In this document: piece after piece, positions 33,385 to 41,794 of the stretch
How positions within the stretch are numbered: the first letter of the stretch is position 1
Layout of the letters: each line of letters starts with the position of its first letter
NCBI RefSeq assembly: GCF_001921865.1
Contig: NZ_MSCT01000006.1
Span: 186,001 to 250,000, forward strand
Direction of reading: 5' to 3'
DNA: 64,000 nt
Origin: Pseudomonas chlororaphis
GTDB lineage: Bacteria > Pseudomonadota > Gammaproteobacteria > Pseudomonadales > Pseudomonadaceae
Notes under the pieces: model-generated
The model's input: only the letters and a program-made list of their open reading frames with translations
Told to the model about the DNA's origin: nothing
Database searches by the model: none
Made by a program: the position numbers and the translations under genes

Positions 33385-35163
33385 ATGCCCGATAAGGCGG
33401 TTGCCGAGGAACGGCGCCTGGCGGCCCTGCATGCCCTAGAGTTGCTGGACACCGCCAGTTGCGAGAATTTCGACCGGATCTGCCGTATGGCGGCCGAGTA
33501 TTTCAAGGTGCCGACCGCCTTGATCAGCCTGGTGGACCGCGATCGCCAATGGTTCAAGTCGCGGGTGGGTTTCGACCTCTCGCAGACCCCGATCAGCCAG
33601 TCGTTCTGCGCGTTCACCGTGCAAGGGCGCGACGTGCTGGAGGTGCGCAACGCGGCGCTCGATCCGCGCTTCATGGACAACCCGCTGGTCGCCCGCAATC
33701 AGGGCATTCGCTTTTATGCCGGGGCGCCGCTGCTGACCGCCTCCGGGTATGCGATCGGCAGCCTGTGCATCATCGACAAGGTCGAGCAGCAGTTGAGCAT
33801 CGTCGAGCGCCAGCAGTTGCGGGACATGGCGGCGATGGTCATGGAGCAGGTCGAGCAGCGCCAGCGCCAGCGCCGTCGCGACCCGGTCAGCGGCCTGTCC
33901 AATCGCGAGCAGTTCCAGAGCGACATGCGCGACCTGGCCGAGCACCACCTCGGCGAAAAACGCGTGCTGGTGCTGATCGACGCCCTGGACATGAAGGTGG
34001 CCCACGAACTGACCCTGGCCTTGGGGCTGGCCCCTTTCGAGACCCTCATCCGTTTTCTCGCGCTGCGCCTGCAGGAATACCTGGGGCGGCATGTGCGGGT
34101 CTACCACGTGTCGGTCAAGCGCTTCGGCTTTCTGCTGCCGGCACCGGCGCGGGGGCTCAATCAACTGCTCGATGCGTTGGTCAGTCGCTTGCGCCGGCAA
34201 CCGCCGGGGCTGGGATTCCCGATGATTCCCAATGTCTGCGCCGGCACCGTGGAGTTCGAGATCGACCCACGGTCGGTGGACGACGCGCTGCGCAAAGCCA
34301 TGTTCGCCCTGGAGCTGGCCATGGCCAAGCGCAGTTTCTGGGCGCACTACGACGCCGAGCGCGATCACGCCCAGCGCCGGGCGTTCAACCTGGCCTCGGA
34401 CCTCAACGAGGCCTTGCGCAACGGTCAGATCTACCTGATGTTCCAGCCGCGCTTTGCCTTGCCCGACGGCGCGCAGATCAGCGCCGAAGCGTTGTTACGC
34501 TGGGAGCATCCGTGGTTGGGGCCGATCTCGCCCGTCGAGTTCATTCCGGTGATGGAGCGCAACGGCCTGATTCACCACGTGACCCGCTGGGTCATCGATA
34601 CGGTGCTGGACAAGTTGCGCACCTGGTGCCTGCCTGAGGGCAGCAAGCTGTCGATCAACCTCTCGCCCAAGGACTTCGAGGACCAGGACATCGCCGACGT
34701 CATCCGCCGGGCCTGCGAGCGGCATGGCATCGAGCCGCAGCGGCTCGAAGTGGAAATCACCGAAGGCGAGTGGCTGCGTTCCAACCCGAGCGTGCTGGAG
34801 CAGTTGACGCGCATCCGCGAGCTGGGCATGGATGTGGCCATCGACGACTTCGGCACCGGCTACAGCAACTTCGCCTACCTGCATCAGATTCCGGCCAATG
34901 TGGTGAAGCTCGACAAGTCGATGATCACCGACCTGGAACGCAACGCCCAGCACCAGAAGATCACCCGCTCGATCATCAGCCTGGCCCGTGAGCTGGGTTA
35001 TCGCACTGTGGCCGAGGGCATCGAAAGCTTCAAATGCCTGCAGATGCTGTATGCGTTCGGCTGCGACGAGGCCCAGGGTTATTTCCTCGCCCGGCCGATG
35101 TTGCAGGAACGGTTCGTGGCCTGGAGCGGCGCGAACCGTTTTCCGCTGCTGCCCTGCGCCTAG
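33385..35163 (+). CDS. GAF-GGDEF(degenerate)-EAL protein, probable c-di-GMP phosphodiesterase (592 aa)
   Basis: N-terminal GAF domain (residues about 25-155: VPTALISLVDRDRQWFKSRVG, FYAGAPLLTASGYAIGSLCIID), a GGDEF-like domain about 160-320 whose signature is lost (VKRFGFLLPAP at the motif position), and a C-terminal EAL domain about 335-585. The EAL catalytic set is present: EALLRWEHP, NLSPKDF, EITEGEW, DDFGTGYSN, KLDKSMI and AEGIES. It should therefore hydrolyse c-di-GMP, with the GGDEF part regulatory at most. ATG at 33385 follows CGAGG. No membrane segment; lone gene. Confidence 0.92.
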   Translation: MPDKAVAEERRLAALHALELLDTASCENFDRICRMAAEYFKVPTALISLVDRDRQWFKSRVGFDLSQTPISQSFCAFTVQGRDVLEVRNAALDPRFMDNPLVARNQGIRFYAGAPLLTASGYAIGSLCIIDKVEQQLSIVERQQLRDMAAMVMEQVEQRQRQRRRDPVSGLSNREQFQSDMRDLAEHHLGEKRVLVLIDALDMKVAHELTLALGLAPFETLIRFLALRLQEYLGRHVRVYHVSVKRFGFLLPAPARGLNQLLDALVSRLRRQPPGLGFPMIPNVCAGTVEFEIDPRSVDDALRKAMFALELAMAKRSFWAHYDAERDHAQRRAFNLASDLNEALRNGQIYLMFQPRFALPDGAQISAEALLRWEHPWLGPISPVEFIPVMERNGLIHHVTRWVIDTVLDKLRTWCLPEGSKLSINLSPKDFEDQDIADVIRRACERHGIEPQRLEVEITEGEWLRSNPSVLEQLTRIRELGMDVAIDDFGTGYSNFAYLHQIPANVVKLDKSMITDLERNAQHQKITRSIISLARELGYRTVAEGIESFKCLQMLYAFGCDEAQGYFLARPMLQERFVAWSGANRFPLLPCA

Positions 35164-35187
35164 AGTCGATGTGTTTCGCCAGGCGCC

Positions 35188-36102
35188 TCAGTGCGCCTGG
35201 CCGAGGACCTTGGCCATGGCTTCGCCCGCCAGGGCATGCACCTTGCGGGTCGGGTGCCACTCGTCCCAATAGAAATAGCGGTCCGGATCGGCGCAGGCCG
35301 GCTTCACCTCGGGGTAGGTCGGCTGGCACGGTTGGTCGAGCTGGGTCAGGCCATGTTCGGCCGGCTGGCGGCGCAACTGGTCGCTGAAGGCGATGTGGTC
35401 GAAGTAGCTGATCTGCACACCGAGCTTTTGACTGGCCGCCGTCAGCAGCGGTGGCAATTGTTGTTGCAGGATGCCCTGATAGTGCCGTGCCTGTTCGCTC
35501 TGCCCGCCGGCGACCACCGCCGGCGCGTGACTCAGGTCGGTACTGCCGACCACCAGGAAATGCCGGGCCCCGGCGCCGGCCAGGCGACTGACAGCGGCCT
35601 GGATATGCTCGAGGCTGCTGGCGGCCAGGGCGTCGAGGGGTTCCTGGTGGCCGAAGTCGGCGTACTCGAAAAAGTCGTTGGCGCTGATAAAAATGAAGTA
35701 CAGCGCGCGCGGGTCGGCCTGGCCCTTGGCGGCCGCCAGGTAGTCGTCGATCTGCCCGCTCACGCCGGTATCGCGGTAGGCGGTCATCCATGCGTAGTAA
35801 TTGTTCCGCCCGCTTTTCGCGCCGCCGACGGCGTGGTCGGCGAGGGGCAGGTCGAGTCGTTTGGCCAGCACTTCCACCGCCGTCAGGCCATTGCTCCAGC
35901 GGCCTTGCCAATACAGCTCGCCGGGTAGTTGCTGGGCGTCCTTGATCTGGTGGGCGAGCATGTCGCGGGTCAGGCGCTCGCTGGCGCCGTTGTCGGAGTA
36001 GCTGTCGCCGAAGGCGTAGAGACGATCGAACGACGGGCCGGCCAGGCAATGGCTGGCGGCCAGCGAAAGGGCGAGCAAGGGGGCGAGCAGGGTCTTGCGC
36101 AT
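35188..36102 (-). CDS. secreted GDSL/SGNH-family esterase or lipase (304 aa)
   Basis: Signal peptide residues 1-21 (LLAPLLALSLAASHCLA). Block I holds the catalytic Ser in YAFGDSYSDNG near 33; block III Asn in FIFISANDFFEY near 142; block V Asp-His in YFYWDEWHPTRK near 280. This is the thermolabile-haemolysin/PlaA-like SGNH layout, without a C-terminal autotransporter domain, so it is a free periplasmic or secreted esterase. Four cysteines (in SHCLA, DQPCQP and PACADP) include two late ones that may form a disulphide. Convergent with the EAL gene, 24 bp apart. Lipid or ester substrate unknown. Confidence 0.9.
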   Translation of the reverse strand: MRKTLLAPLLALSLAASHCLAGPSFDRLYAFGDSYSDNGASERLTRDMLAHQIKDAQQLPGELYWQGRWSNGLTAVEVLAKRLDLPLADHAVGGAKSGRNNYYAWMTAYRDTGVSGQIDDYLAAAKGQADPRALYFIFISANDFFEYADFGHQEPLDALAASSLEHIQAAVSRLAGAGARHFLVVGSTDLSHAPAVVAGGQSEQARHYQGILQQQLPPLLTAASQKLGVQISYFDHIAFSDQLRRQPAEHGLTQLDQPCQPTYPEVKPACADPDRYFYWDEWHPTRKVHALAGEAMAKVLGQAH

Positions 36103-36231
36103 GGTCGGTCTCTACGAGGAAAGGCGAGGGTTCATCGTAGAAGTTTCAAGGGAAGCCGACGCACCGGATGCGACCCGGGCATAGCCGTATTCGCCCACGC
36201 ATGCCTGTGGGCGACCTGTACGACTAAAGAT

Positions 36232-36699
36232 TCAGCGCGGCGAACGGGCGAGCAGGGCCTCGACCTTTTGCCGGAACGCATCCAGCGCCGCCTGTTCTTC
36301 GGCGCTGTAGGGCCTGGCGCGTTCATCCAGCGCGCAGACGGTGCCGAACACCGTGCCGTCGGCGTCCCGTACCGGGTAACCCAGGTAGTTGCTCAGGCCG
36401 AATTGCACTTCGTCCTCGTTGCCCGCCCACTCGGCTTCCTGCCGCGAGTCCTTGACGTAAAGCGGCTGGCCGCTGTCCACCACCCGTTCGCAATACAGCG
36501 CCTGGCCGTTGTGCGCGAGGCTGCTTTTCTCGCCCTGGGCGCCAATCGGGTAGGTGTCTTCATGACGCCCGCCGGAGGCTTCGACCTGCATGTGCTGGGG
36601 CAGCGAACGCATGATCAGCACGGAGCCGACGCCCAACTGCCTGGCCAGGGCATCGATATCGGCCTGTAACGCATCGAACAACGAGGACGACTTGGCCAC
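36232..36699 (-). CDS. stand-alone GAF-domain protein (155 aa)
   Basis: Single cytoplasmic GAF domain over nearly the whole length: FDALQADIDALARQLGVGSVLIMRSLPQHMQVEASGG, YCERVVDSGQPLYVKDSRQEAEWAGNEDEVQFGLSNYLGYPVRDADGTVFGTVCALD. The LGYPV...GTVCALD pattern is the sensory-type GAF seen in many Pseudomonas signalling proteins. The conserved cysteine layout of methionine sulfoxide reductase C (fRMsr) was not seen. No output domain, so it probably acts by binding a ligand and a partner. Not in an operon. Confidence 0.85.
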   Translation of the reverse strand: MAKSSSLFDALQADIDALARQLGVGSVLIMRSLPQHMQVEASGGRHEDTYPIGAQGEKSSLAHNGQALYCERVVDSGQPLYVKDSRQEAEWAGNEDEVQFGLSNYLGYPVRDADGTVFGTVCALDERARPYSAEEQAALDAFRQKVEALLARSPR

Positions 36700-36802
36700 C
36701 TGGGCCTCCTGTCTGTCGGATCTGGGAAGGGCGACTATAACGGGGCGGGCCGGGCGGTTTTAAATACCGAATGGGTCCTTGCTTATATTCGTTTGCAGAG
36801 GC

Positions 36803-37723
36803 TCACTCGCTTGCGAACAAGTGCTCCAGAAACAGTCCCGCCGCGCCCGACAACGCCTCTCTCGACCTCACGCAGACGCTGAGTTCACGGGAGGCCCACG
36901 GCTCATCCAGTGTGATCGCCTTTGCCCCGTCCATTTTGTAAATCGCCGCGCTCCCCTCGGGCATGATGCCAATGCCGAGGCCGGCCTGAACCATCAGGCA
37001 CAGTGCGTCGTAGCTGGAAACTTCCATGCGGATTTTCAGTGAGCGCCCCAGGTCGTTGGCTGCCTTGATCAACTGAAAATTGAGGTGGGTGCCGCTGCGC
37101 AGGGCAATGTATCCACGGTCCAGGGTTTCGCTGAACGTCACGGATTGGCGTTCAGCCAACGGATCGCCAATGGGGACGAGCAAGACCAGCCGGTCTGAGC
37201 GAAACGGGAAGACCTCGATGTCGGCGCCGTGCGGCAGATGGGTGAAGATACCAATGTCGGCGCGGTTCTCGGCCACGGCCTTGGTGATGGCCAGGCTTTG
37301 TTTTTCTTCGAGGCTGACGTTGATCAGCGGGTACAGCTCCATGAACGACTTGATCAGGCCAGGCAGGAACTGCGTGATGGCGGAAATGTTGGCCAGCACA
37401 TGGACGGAGCCGCGACGGCCGTGAGAGAAGTCGCGCATCTGTACAACAATTTCATTGAGATTGTTCAGCGCGCTACGGGCCATGAACAGTAACGACAAAC
37501 CGGCGTCTGTCGCCGTAATCCCCTTGTTGGTGCGGTTGAGCAATTTCGAGTCGAGCAGCTCTTCCAGTTCGCTGAGGCGCTTGCTGACTGCCGCCGCGGC
37601 GATGTGTTCGCGTTTGGCGGCAGCAGCAATGGTTCCTTCTTCGACGACACTGACGAAGAGTCGCAGCGAGACCGGGTCGAGTTTCATGGAAAGTGCCGAA
37701 TGAAAAGCCTGGATGGCCATCAT
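36803..37723 (-). CDS. LysR-family regulator of the maleate isomerase operon (306 aa)
   Basis: Winged HTH (residues about 15-75: LDPVSLRLFVSVVEEGTIAAAAKREHIAAAAVSKRLSELEELL) and effector domain (ANISAITQFLPGLIKSF, YDALCLMVQAGLGIGIMP). A strong AAGGAGG five bases before ATG 37723 decides the start in favour of the longer protein (MMAIQAFHS) over the more usual-looking MKLDPVS. It is the last gene of the operon, 21 bp after the isomerase. Its effector domain resembles the LysR at 9716-10627, so both probably sense small dicarboxylates. Confidence 0.9.
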   Translation of the reverse strand: MMAIQAFHSALSMKLDPVSLRLFVSVVEEGTIAAAAKREHIAAAAVSKRLSELEELLDSKLLNRTNKGITATDAGLSLLFMARSALNNLNEIVVQMRDFSHGRRGSVHVLANISAITQFLPGLIKSFMELYPLINVSLEEKQSLAITKAVAENRADIGIFTHLPHGADIEVFPFRSDRLVLLVPIGDPLAERQSVTFSETLDRGYIALRSGTHLNFQLIKAANDLGRSLKIRMEVSSYDALCLMVQAGLGIGIMPEGSAAIYKMDGAKAITLDEPWASRELSVCVRSREALSGAAGLFLEHLFASE

Positions 37724-37744
37724 CGTACCTCCTTCAGCATCGAC

Positions 37745-38497
37745 TCAGAACGCTCCGGACAGCAGATGCCCGGCGTTTGGCACCTGGGCCTTGAGGCCGA
37801 GGGATTTCAGCATCTGGTAAACGGTGGCGATCGACGCCGATAGCACGGGTTTGTCCAGGCGTTCCTGTACCAACTGAATCGCTGGCAGCGATGGCATCTG
37901 CACACAGCACGACAGCACCACGCCATCGGCCTGGCCGATGTTCAGCCTGTCGGCGTGGGCTACCAGGTTCATCGGGTCCAGGCGCCCGACCTCAAGGTTA
38001 TCGGACACTTCCAGGCTGATGGAGTCGACCACCTCGATTCCGGCGGCCTCGATGTAATCGATGACCTGTTGGGTCAGCGGTTTCATGTACGGCGTAATGA
38101 TCGAGATTTTCTTGTAGTCGAGCAGGTTCAAGCTATCGATCAGCGCACCAGCGGAGCTGAGAACCGGTGCCGTCGACTGGTTGGACGCGACGGTTTTGCC
38201 CAGGCGTTCTTGCGACACTTTGTGATAGCCGGCGCCTTGGCACATGATCGCCACCAGGCACGCATAGGCCATGATGTCCACCCGCGCATCACTCAGTTCC
38301 AGCGCGCAGCGGTCACTGTCGATGTCCATTTTTTTCAGCTCTTGCGGGCTGACATGCATCATGCGCATGCGCGCGGAGTGAAAAGTAAACCGTTCCTCGG
38401 GAAACAGCTCGTAGCGCGAGGTCAGCATGGCCGGAATTTCGGTTTCCATCGTGGTGTTGGAACTGGGGACGATTTGACCGACGCGAAAATGTTCCAT
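37745..38497 (-). CDS. maiA: maleate cis-trans isomerase (250 aa)
   Basis: Asp/Glu-racemase-superfamily enzyme that converts maleate to fumarate without a cofactor. The N-terminus VGQIVPSSNTTMETEIPAML, the central YACLVAIMCQG (Cys80) and the C-terminal VVLSCCVQMPSLPA (Cys197/198, the second aligning with the catalytic Cys) match the NicE/MaiA family closely, with length as expected. In Pseudomonas this enzyme usually ends nicotinate degradation, but no nicotinate genes are nearby; here it lies between an MFS importer and a LysR regulator, suggesting direct use of external maleate. Confidence 0.92.
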   Translation of the reverse strand: MEHFRVGQIVPSSNTTMETEIPAMLTSRYELFPEERFTFHSARMRMMHVSPQELKKMDIDSDRCALELSDARVDIMAYACLVAIMCQGAGYHKVSQERLGKTVASNQSTAPVLSSAGALIDSLNLLDYKKISIITPYMKPLTQQVIDYIEAAGIEVVDSISLEVSDNLEVGRLDPMNLVAHADRLNIGQADGVVLSCCVQMPSLPAIQLVQERLDKPVLSASIATVYQMLKSLGLKAQVPNAGHLLSGAF

Positions 38498-38521
38498 GGG
38501 TGTTCCTCTGAAGAGTGCAGA

Positions 38522-39841
38522 TCAGTTGCCGCTGGTAAGTTGAACGCCTTTGGTTTCCTGCAAGGTGAACACCATGACGGCGGCGATTGCGTAAGAGACC
38601 GAGGCAAGGGAAATGGTGGCAGTGAAGCCCATGAGCGGGATCAGGATCGGGACCAGCTTGATGCCCGCGATCGCGCCGACCCGCCCGAAGTTGAAGCAGA
38701 AACCCGAGGCCGTGGAGCGGATGCTGGTCGGGAACAACTCCGAATACCAGGCGCCGAAGCCGCTGAAATAGCCGGTGAAGAAACCCAGTAACGCTGCCAG
38801 CGACCCCAGGGTGATGACGTTCTGGGTGGTGAATAGCAGCTTGCCATCCGTCAATGGCATCAGGGTTGCCGAGTAGGCGAACACGGGCACCATGATCGCC
38901 ATGCCGCCAAAAAACACCGCAAACGAAAGGCGCCGACCGATGCTTTCGGCCAAGTAGCCGTAGGCCAGGTAACCGAGGGTGGCGCCGATGCCGATCCAGA
39001 TGACGAACACCGGGGCCTGATCGATGCGCACGTTCAGGATGTTCTGCAGATAAGCCGGCATGAACGTGGTGATGATCCAGTAGCCGTACATGCCCAGCAC
39101 TGAAATGCTCAGCCCCAGCAGGGTGATTTTCAGGTATTGCGGACGGAAGATTTCTATCAGCCGGCCCTTGCCGGTGTTACGGCGCATGAACGCGCGGTTG
39201 GCCAGCCATACCGGCGATTCCTTCACAAACAGCCAGATGAACGCCAGGGTGAAATAGCTCGGAATCGAGGCGTAAATGAACAGCGTCCGCCAGGACTCGG
39301 GGTTGCTGCTGTCGAGGAAGCTCCACGCGAAAATCGCCGCCAGAAGACTGCCTCCCGACCAACCGGTCTGCATCACCGCAAAGGCCTTGGCACGCCCGGC
39401 CGGCGGCCAGATCTCCGATACCAGCGCGGCAGCGGCGGACCACAATCCTCCAACCGCGATGCCAACACAAAAGCGCAACAGATTGAGTTGCCACAGGCTG
39501 TCGGCGAAAGCACAGAGCAGGGTGCCGGTGCCGTAGACAAAGACCGAGAGCAACATGGTTTTCTTGCGGCCGATCCTGTCGGCAATATTGCCGAGGAAGA
39601 AACCACCGATCCCGGTGGCGAGCAGAAACCAGGCTACCGTGGAAACGACGTCACCCAGGCCGACGGCGAAGGTCTTGGCAACCGCCAGGAGGACAAAACC
39701 GAAAATGGTGGCATCCAGGGCATCAAACAACCAGGCGGCCCAGGAGCCTCCCAATGTCACGTAGCGCTGGTTGGCGCTCAGTTGGCCGGCTCCGTCGACG
39801 ACAGGTGCATGCGCCGTGGAACTGGCGGCTAGGGTTTTCAT
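38522..39841 (-). CDS. MFS transporter, probable maleate/dicarboxylate importer (439 aa)
   Basis: Twelve-helix MFS protein of the aromatic-acid/dicarboxylate:H+ symporter type: AAWLFDALDATIFGFVLLAVAKTF near residue 30, GNIADRIGRKKTMLLSVFVYG near 82 (motif A, GxxADRxGRKK), and WYSELFPTSIRSTASGFCFNFGR near 365. ATG at 39841 is preferred: GAGG stands 9 bases before it, whereas the longer start at 39916 has none. Cotranscribed with the maleate isomerase (24 bp apart), so maleate or a related diacid is the likely substrate. An A-rich CA-motif in the leader suggests Hfq/Crc control. Confidence 0.9.
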   Translation of the reverse strand: MKTLAASSTAHAPVVDGAGQLSANQRYVTLGGSWAAWLFDALDATIFGFVLLAVAKTFAVGLGDVVSTVAWFLLATGIGGFFLGNIADRIGRKKTMLLSVFVYGTGTLLCAFADSLWQLNLLRFCVGIAVGGLWSAAAALVSEIWPPAGRAKAFAVMQTGWSGGSLLAAIFAWSFLDSSNPESWRTLFIYASIPSYFTLAFIWLFVKESPVWLANRAFMRRNTGKGRLIEIFRPQYLKITLLGLSISVLGMYGYWIITTFMPAYLQNILNVRIDQAPVFVIWIGIGATLGYLAYGYLAESIGRRLSFAVFFGGMAIMVPVFAYSATLMPLTDGKLLFTTQNVITLGSLAALLGFFTGYFSGFGAWYSELFPTSIRSTASGFCFNFGRVGAIAGIKLVPILIPLMGFTATISLASVSYAIAAVMVFTLQETKGVQLTSGN

Positions 39842-40194
39842 GGTTCTACCTCGCGGTTTTGCGTTTTTATTCTTGGCGTCCGCGTGCCGAAAGGTGATCG
39901 GCACCTGAGTGGTCATGTGCGACCGATGTTAGGAGAGGCAAAAGCGGTTCGTATATCAGCCATTCGCGAGCCTGCCATCGCGGGTGACGATGGCAGCGGG
40001 GGAGGAGAGGGAGAGGGCTATTGGATGATTGATAAGGGAGATCGGTCTGCCGAGACGTGAGGATGGGCAGGATCGACGGTGCACCGGTTTTTGGGGCTTT
40101 TGGAGCGGGTGGGCTTGGGGACTGCGAGGCGGGTTCGACGGGCTTGAAAACGCTGGGGGATTCGGCTGGAGGGCCCGGAAATACTGGGGGGAGA
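39842..40194. other. non-coding stretch with the maleate-operon promoter region
   Basis: About 350 bases without a supported gene between the MFS start and tRNA-Gly. A perfect 9-bp inverted repeat CTGCCATCG ... CGATGGCAG lies at 39972-39996, a possible LysR or terminator site. The rest (40000-40190) is unusually G-rich on the plus strand, with no structure I can assign. Confidence 0.6.
39864..39874 (-). promoter_or_regulatory. candidate Hfq/Crc motif in the maleate MFS leader
   Basis: On the minus strand AAGAATAAAAA holds two overlapping AANAANAA matches about 23-33 bases before the ATG, just upstream of the ribosome binding site. Confidence 0.5.
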
Positions 40195-40268
40195 TGGAGC
40201 GGGTAGAGGGAATCGAACCCTCAACTAAAGCTTGGGAAGCTTTCGTTTTGCCACTAAACTATACCCGC
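40195..40268 (-). tRNA. tRNA-Gly (anticodon CCC)
   Basis: Full cloverleaf on the minus strand: acceptor GCGGGTA/TACCCGC, D-arm GTTT-AGTGGCA-AAAC, anticodon arm AAAGC-TTCCCAA-GCTTT with anticodon CCC, T-arm GAGGG-TTCGATT-CCCTC, discriminator T and encoded CCA at 40195-40197. Confidence 0.97.
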
Positions 40269-40310
40269 TTGACGCCTGTTGCTTTGCTCTCCAAACGAGT
40301 CGTCCAATAA

Positions 40311-40363
40311 GACCCTCATTATCAGCTTGGGAAGCTGGCCTGATGCCGTTACGCGGCACCCGC
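40311..40363 (-). pseudogene. tRNA-Gly(CCC)-like fragment, 3' half missing
   Basis: Upstream of the tRNA on the same strand, 5'-GCGGGTGCCGCGTAACGGC...CCAGCTTCCCAAGCTG-AT-AATGAGGG keeps a glycine-type acceptor 5' strand, a D-like hairpin (GCCG/CGGC) and an anticodon arm with loop TTCCCAA (anticodon CCC). After GAGGG the T-loop and 3' acceptor strand are lost. It looks like a degenerate or truncated second copy; exact secondary structure was judged by eye. Confidence 0.5.
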
Positions 40364-40506
40364 TCGGAGCGGCTGACTTTGTACCAGAAGTGCGCGCGGA
40401 TTTGAAGTTTTTCTTTGCGGGGCCGGTATTTGCGAGACGGTTCAGCAGCTCACAGGCAGGGTTGCCCACCGTCATCGCGGTGGCGGGGAAGCCTTACTTG
40501 CGGTCT

Positions 40507-40552
40507 ATCGCGAACAACCCGGTCCTGTGCCTGAGGGCGGGTTGTTCGCGAT
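40507..40552. repeat. long inverted repeat downstream of phaG
   Basis: ATCGCGAACAACCC ... GGGTTGTTCGCGAT: perfect 14-bp arms around an 18-base loop, 10 bases after the phaG stop. It resembles a REP-type palindrome and may stabilise or terminate the phaG mRNA; there is no T-tract. Confidence 0.7.
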
Positions 40553-40561
40553 GACGTCGCT

Positions 40562-41446
40562 TCAGATAGCCAGTGCATGCTGGTTCTGCAGGTAGTGGTA
40601 ACGCGGACGGCTGGCGTGCGAGGCCGGCTTGAGGAAACCCAGCAAGGCGTTGCGGCTGTCCCGGCAGGCGGCCTTGTGTTCCATGTCGAGGAAATGCCCG
40701 GCGGCCTGGATGGTGCTGAACGTCGAGTGGCGCACATGGTTGCCGAACAGCCGGGCGTCGTTGGCGGCGGTGTATTCGTCCCATTCGCCGTTCATGAACA
40801 GCACCGGTACGTCGATGTTCTTCGCCGCTTTCAGGTAGCACTGCCGGTCGCTGTGCAGGACGTGGCTGATGTGGAAGTGCATCTGCCCGTACTCATGCTC
40901 GGCCAGGTTGCTGACATGGCGATAGTTGAAGCGCTTGAACAGCGACGGCAGGTGCTTGCCGATGGTCTCGTTGACCAGGTGCCCGACGCGGTCGCGGTCC
41001 AGGTTGCCGAGGTAGTCGACGCCGCGTTCGAGGTAGTCGAGCATCGGCTCGTTGATCACCGGCGAAAACGAGCTGATCACCGCCTTTTCGATGCGCCGCG
41101 GGCGTTGCGACAGGGCGAACAGCGTCGGCGCGCCGCCCCACGAAAACGACAGCACATGCTCGGCGGCGAAGTGGTCGATCAGCTCCAGGAGGATCTGCCC
41201 CTCGACTTCCTTGGTGAGCATTTGCTCGTGCTTGTTGTGGGCCTTCGAGCGCCCGGCGTAGGGCTGGTCGTACAGCACCACGTTGAATTGCGGATGCAGG
41301 TTCTTCACGGTCTGGGCAAAAGACGCAGTGGTAGCCATCGAGCCGTTGACCAGGATGATGGTCTTTTCTGCGGCATCTGCGCGATAGAACTCCGTGTAAA
41401 CCCGATACTGACCTTGTATATCCAGCACAGCGATTTCTGGCCTCAT
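40562..41446 (-). CDS. phaG: PhaG, (R)-3-hydroxyacyl-ACP:CoA transacylase/thioesterase (294 aa)
   Basis: Links fatty-acid synthesis to medium-chain polyhydroxyalkanoate monomers. The whole sequence follows the P. putida PhaG pattern as I recall it: MRPEIAVLDIQGQYRVYTEF at the N-terminus, ILVNGSMATTASFAQTVKNLHPQFNVVLYDQPYAGRS, nucleophile Ser in VLSFSWGGAPTLFALS, ISSFSPVINEPMLDYLERG, NGEWDEYTAANDAR (Asp) and AAGHFLDMEHK (His). The paralogue RhlA shares the fold but not the N-terminus. ATG at 41446 follows AGGAG; the frame is open further upstream without a site. Not next to the pha synthase genes. Confidence 0.92.
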   Translation of the reverse strand: MRPEIAVLDIQGQYRVYTEFYRADAAEKTIILVNGSMATTASFAQTVKNLHPQFNVVLYDQPYAGRSKAHNKHEQMLTKEVEGQILLELIDHFAAEHVLSFSWGGAPTLFALSQRPRRIEKAVISSFSPVINEPMLDYLERGVDYLGNLDRDRVGHLVNETIGKHLPSLFKRFNYRHVSNLAEHEYGQMHFHISHVLHSDRQCYLKAAKNIDVPVLFMNGEWDEYTAANDARLFGNHVRHSTFSTIQAAGHFLDMEHKAACRDSRNALLGFLKPASHASRPRYHYLQNQHALAI

Positions 41447-41794
41447 GTCATAAGACTCCTGGCAAGCGGGTATGCGCGCAACCGAGGGTGCACGAGATAT
41501 GTGACAGGTAGGCATATGCCTGGAATCTTTTGGCCCATGTCGATCCGCAACAGATGGTCGACGGGTGTTGTTATAGGCGGGCAATTTGCCGGAATGCAGG
41601 AATGAGCACAGGAGGCTCGGACGGCAAAAGATTTCTTAGAAGTATGTGAGTGACTCATCGGTCACATTTCGGCCGACGGTCTGATTCAAGCAGGGCGCGC
41701 GTGGTCTCGCAAGTGCCATTGGTAAATTGTTCGACAACTTCGGCTGAATGGTCATCCGCTGCCGATGGATTGCAGCGACTACTGACAGTGCAAG
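41447..41794. other. non-coding stretch upstream of phaG and downstream of rsuA
   Basis: About 350 bases with no supported gene. On the minus strand it holds the 3' end of rsuA and the phaG promoter region. I found no convincing sigma-54 or other promoter motif by eye. Confidence 0.55.

Noticed and set aside
40562..41446. RhlA (rhamnolipid HAA synthase)
   Set aside because: The fold and motifs are shared, but the N-terminus and overall pattern follow PhaG, and no rhlB or rhlC lies nearby.
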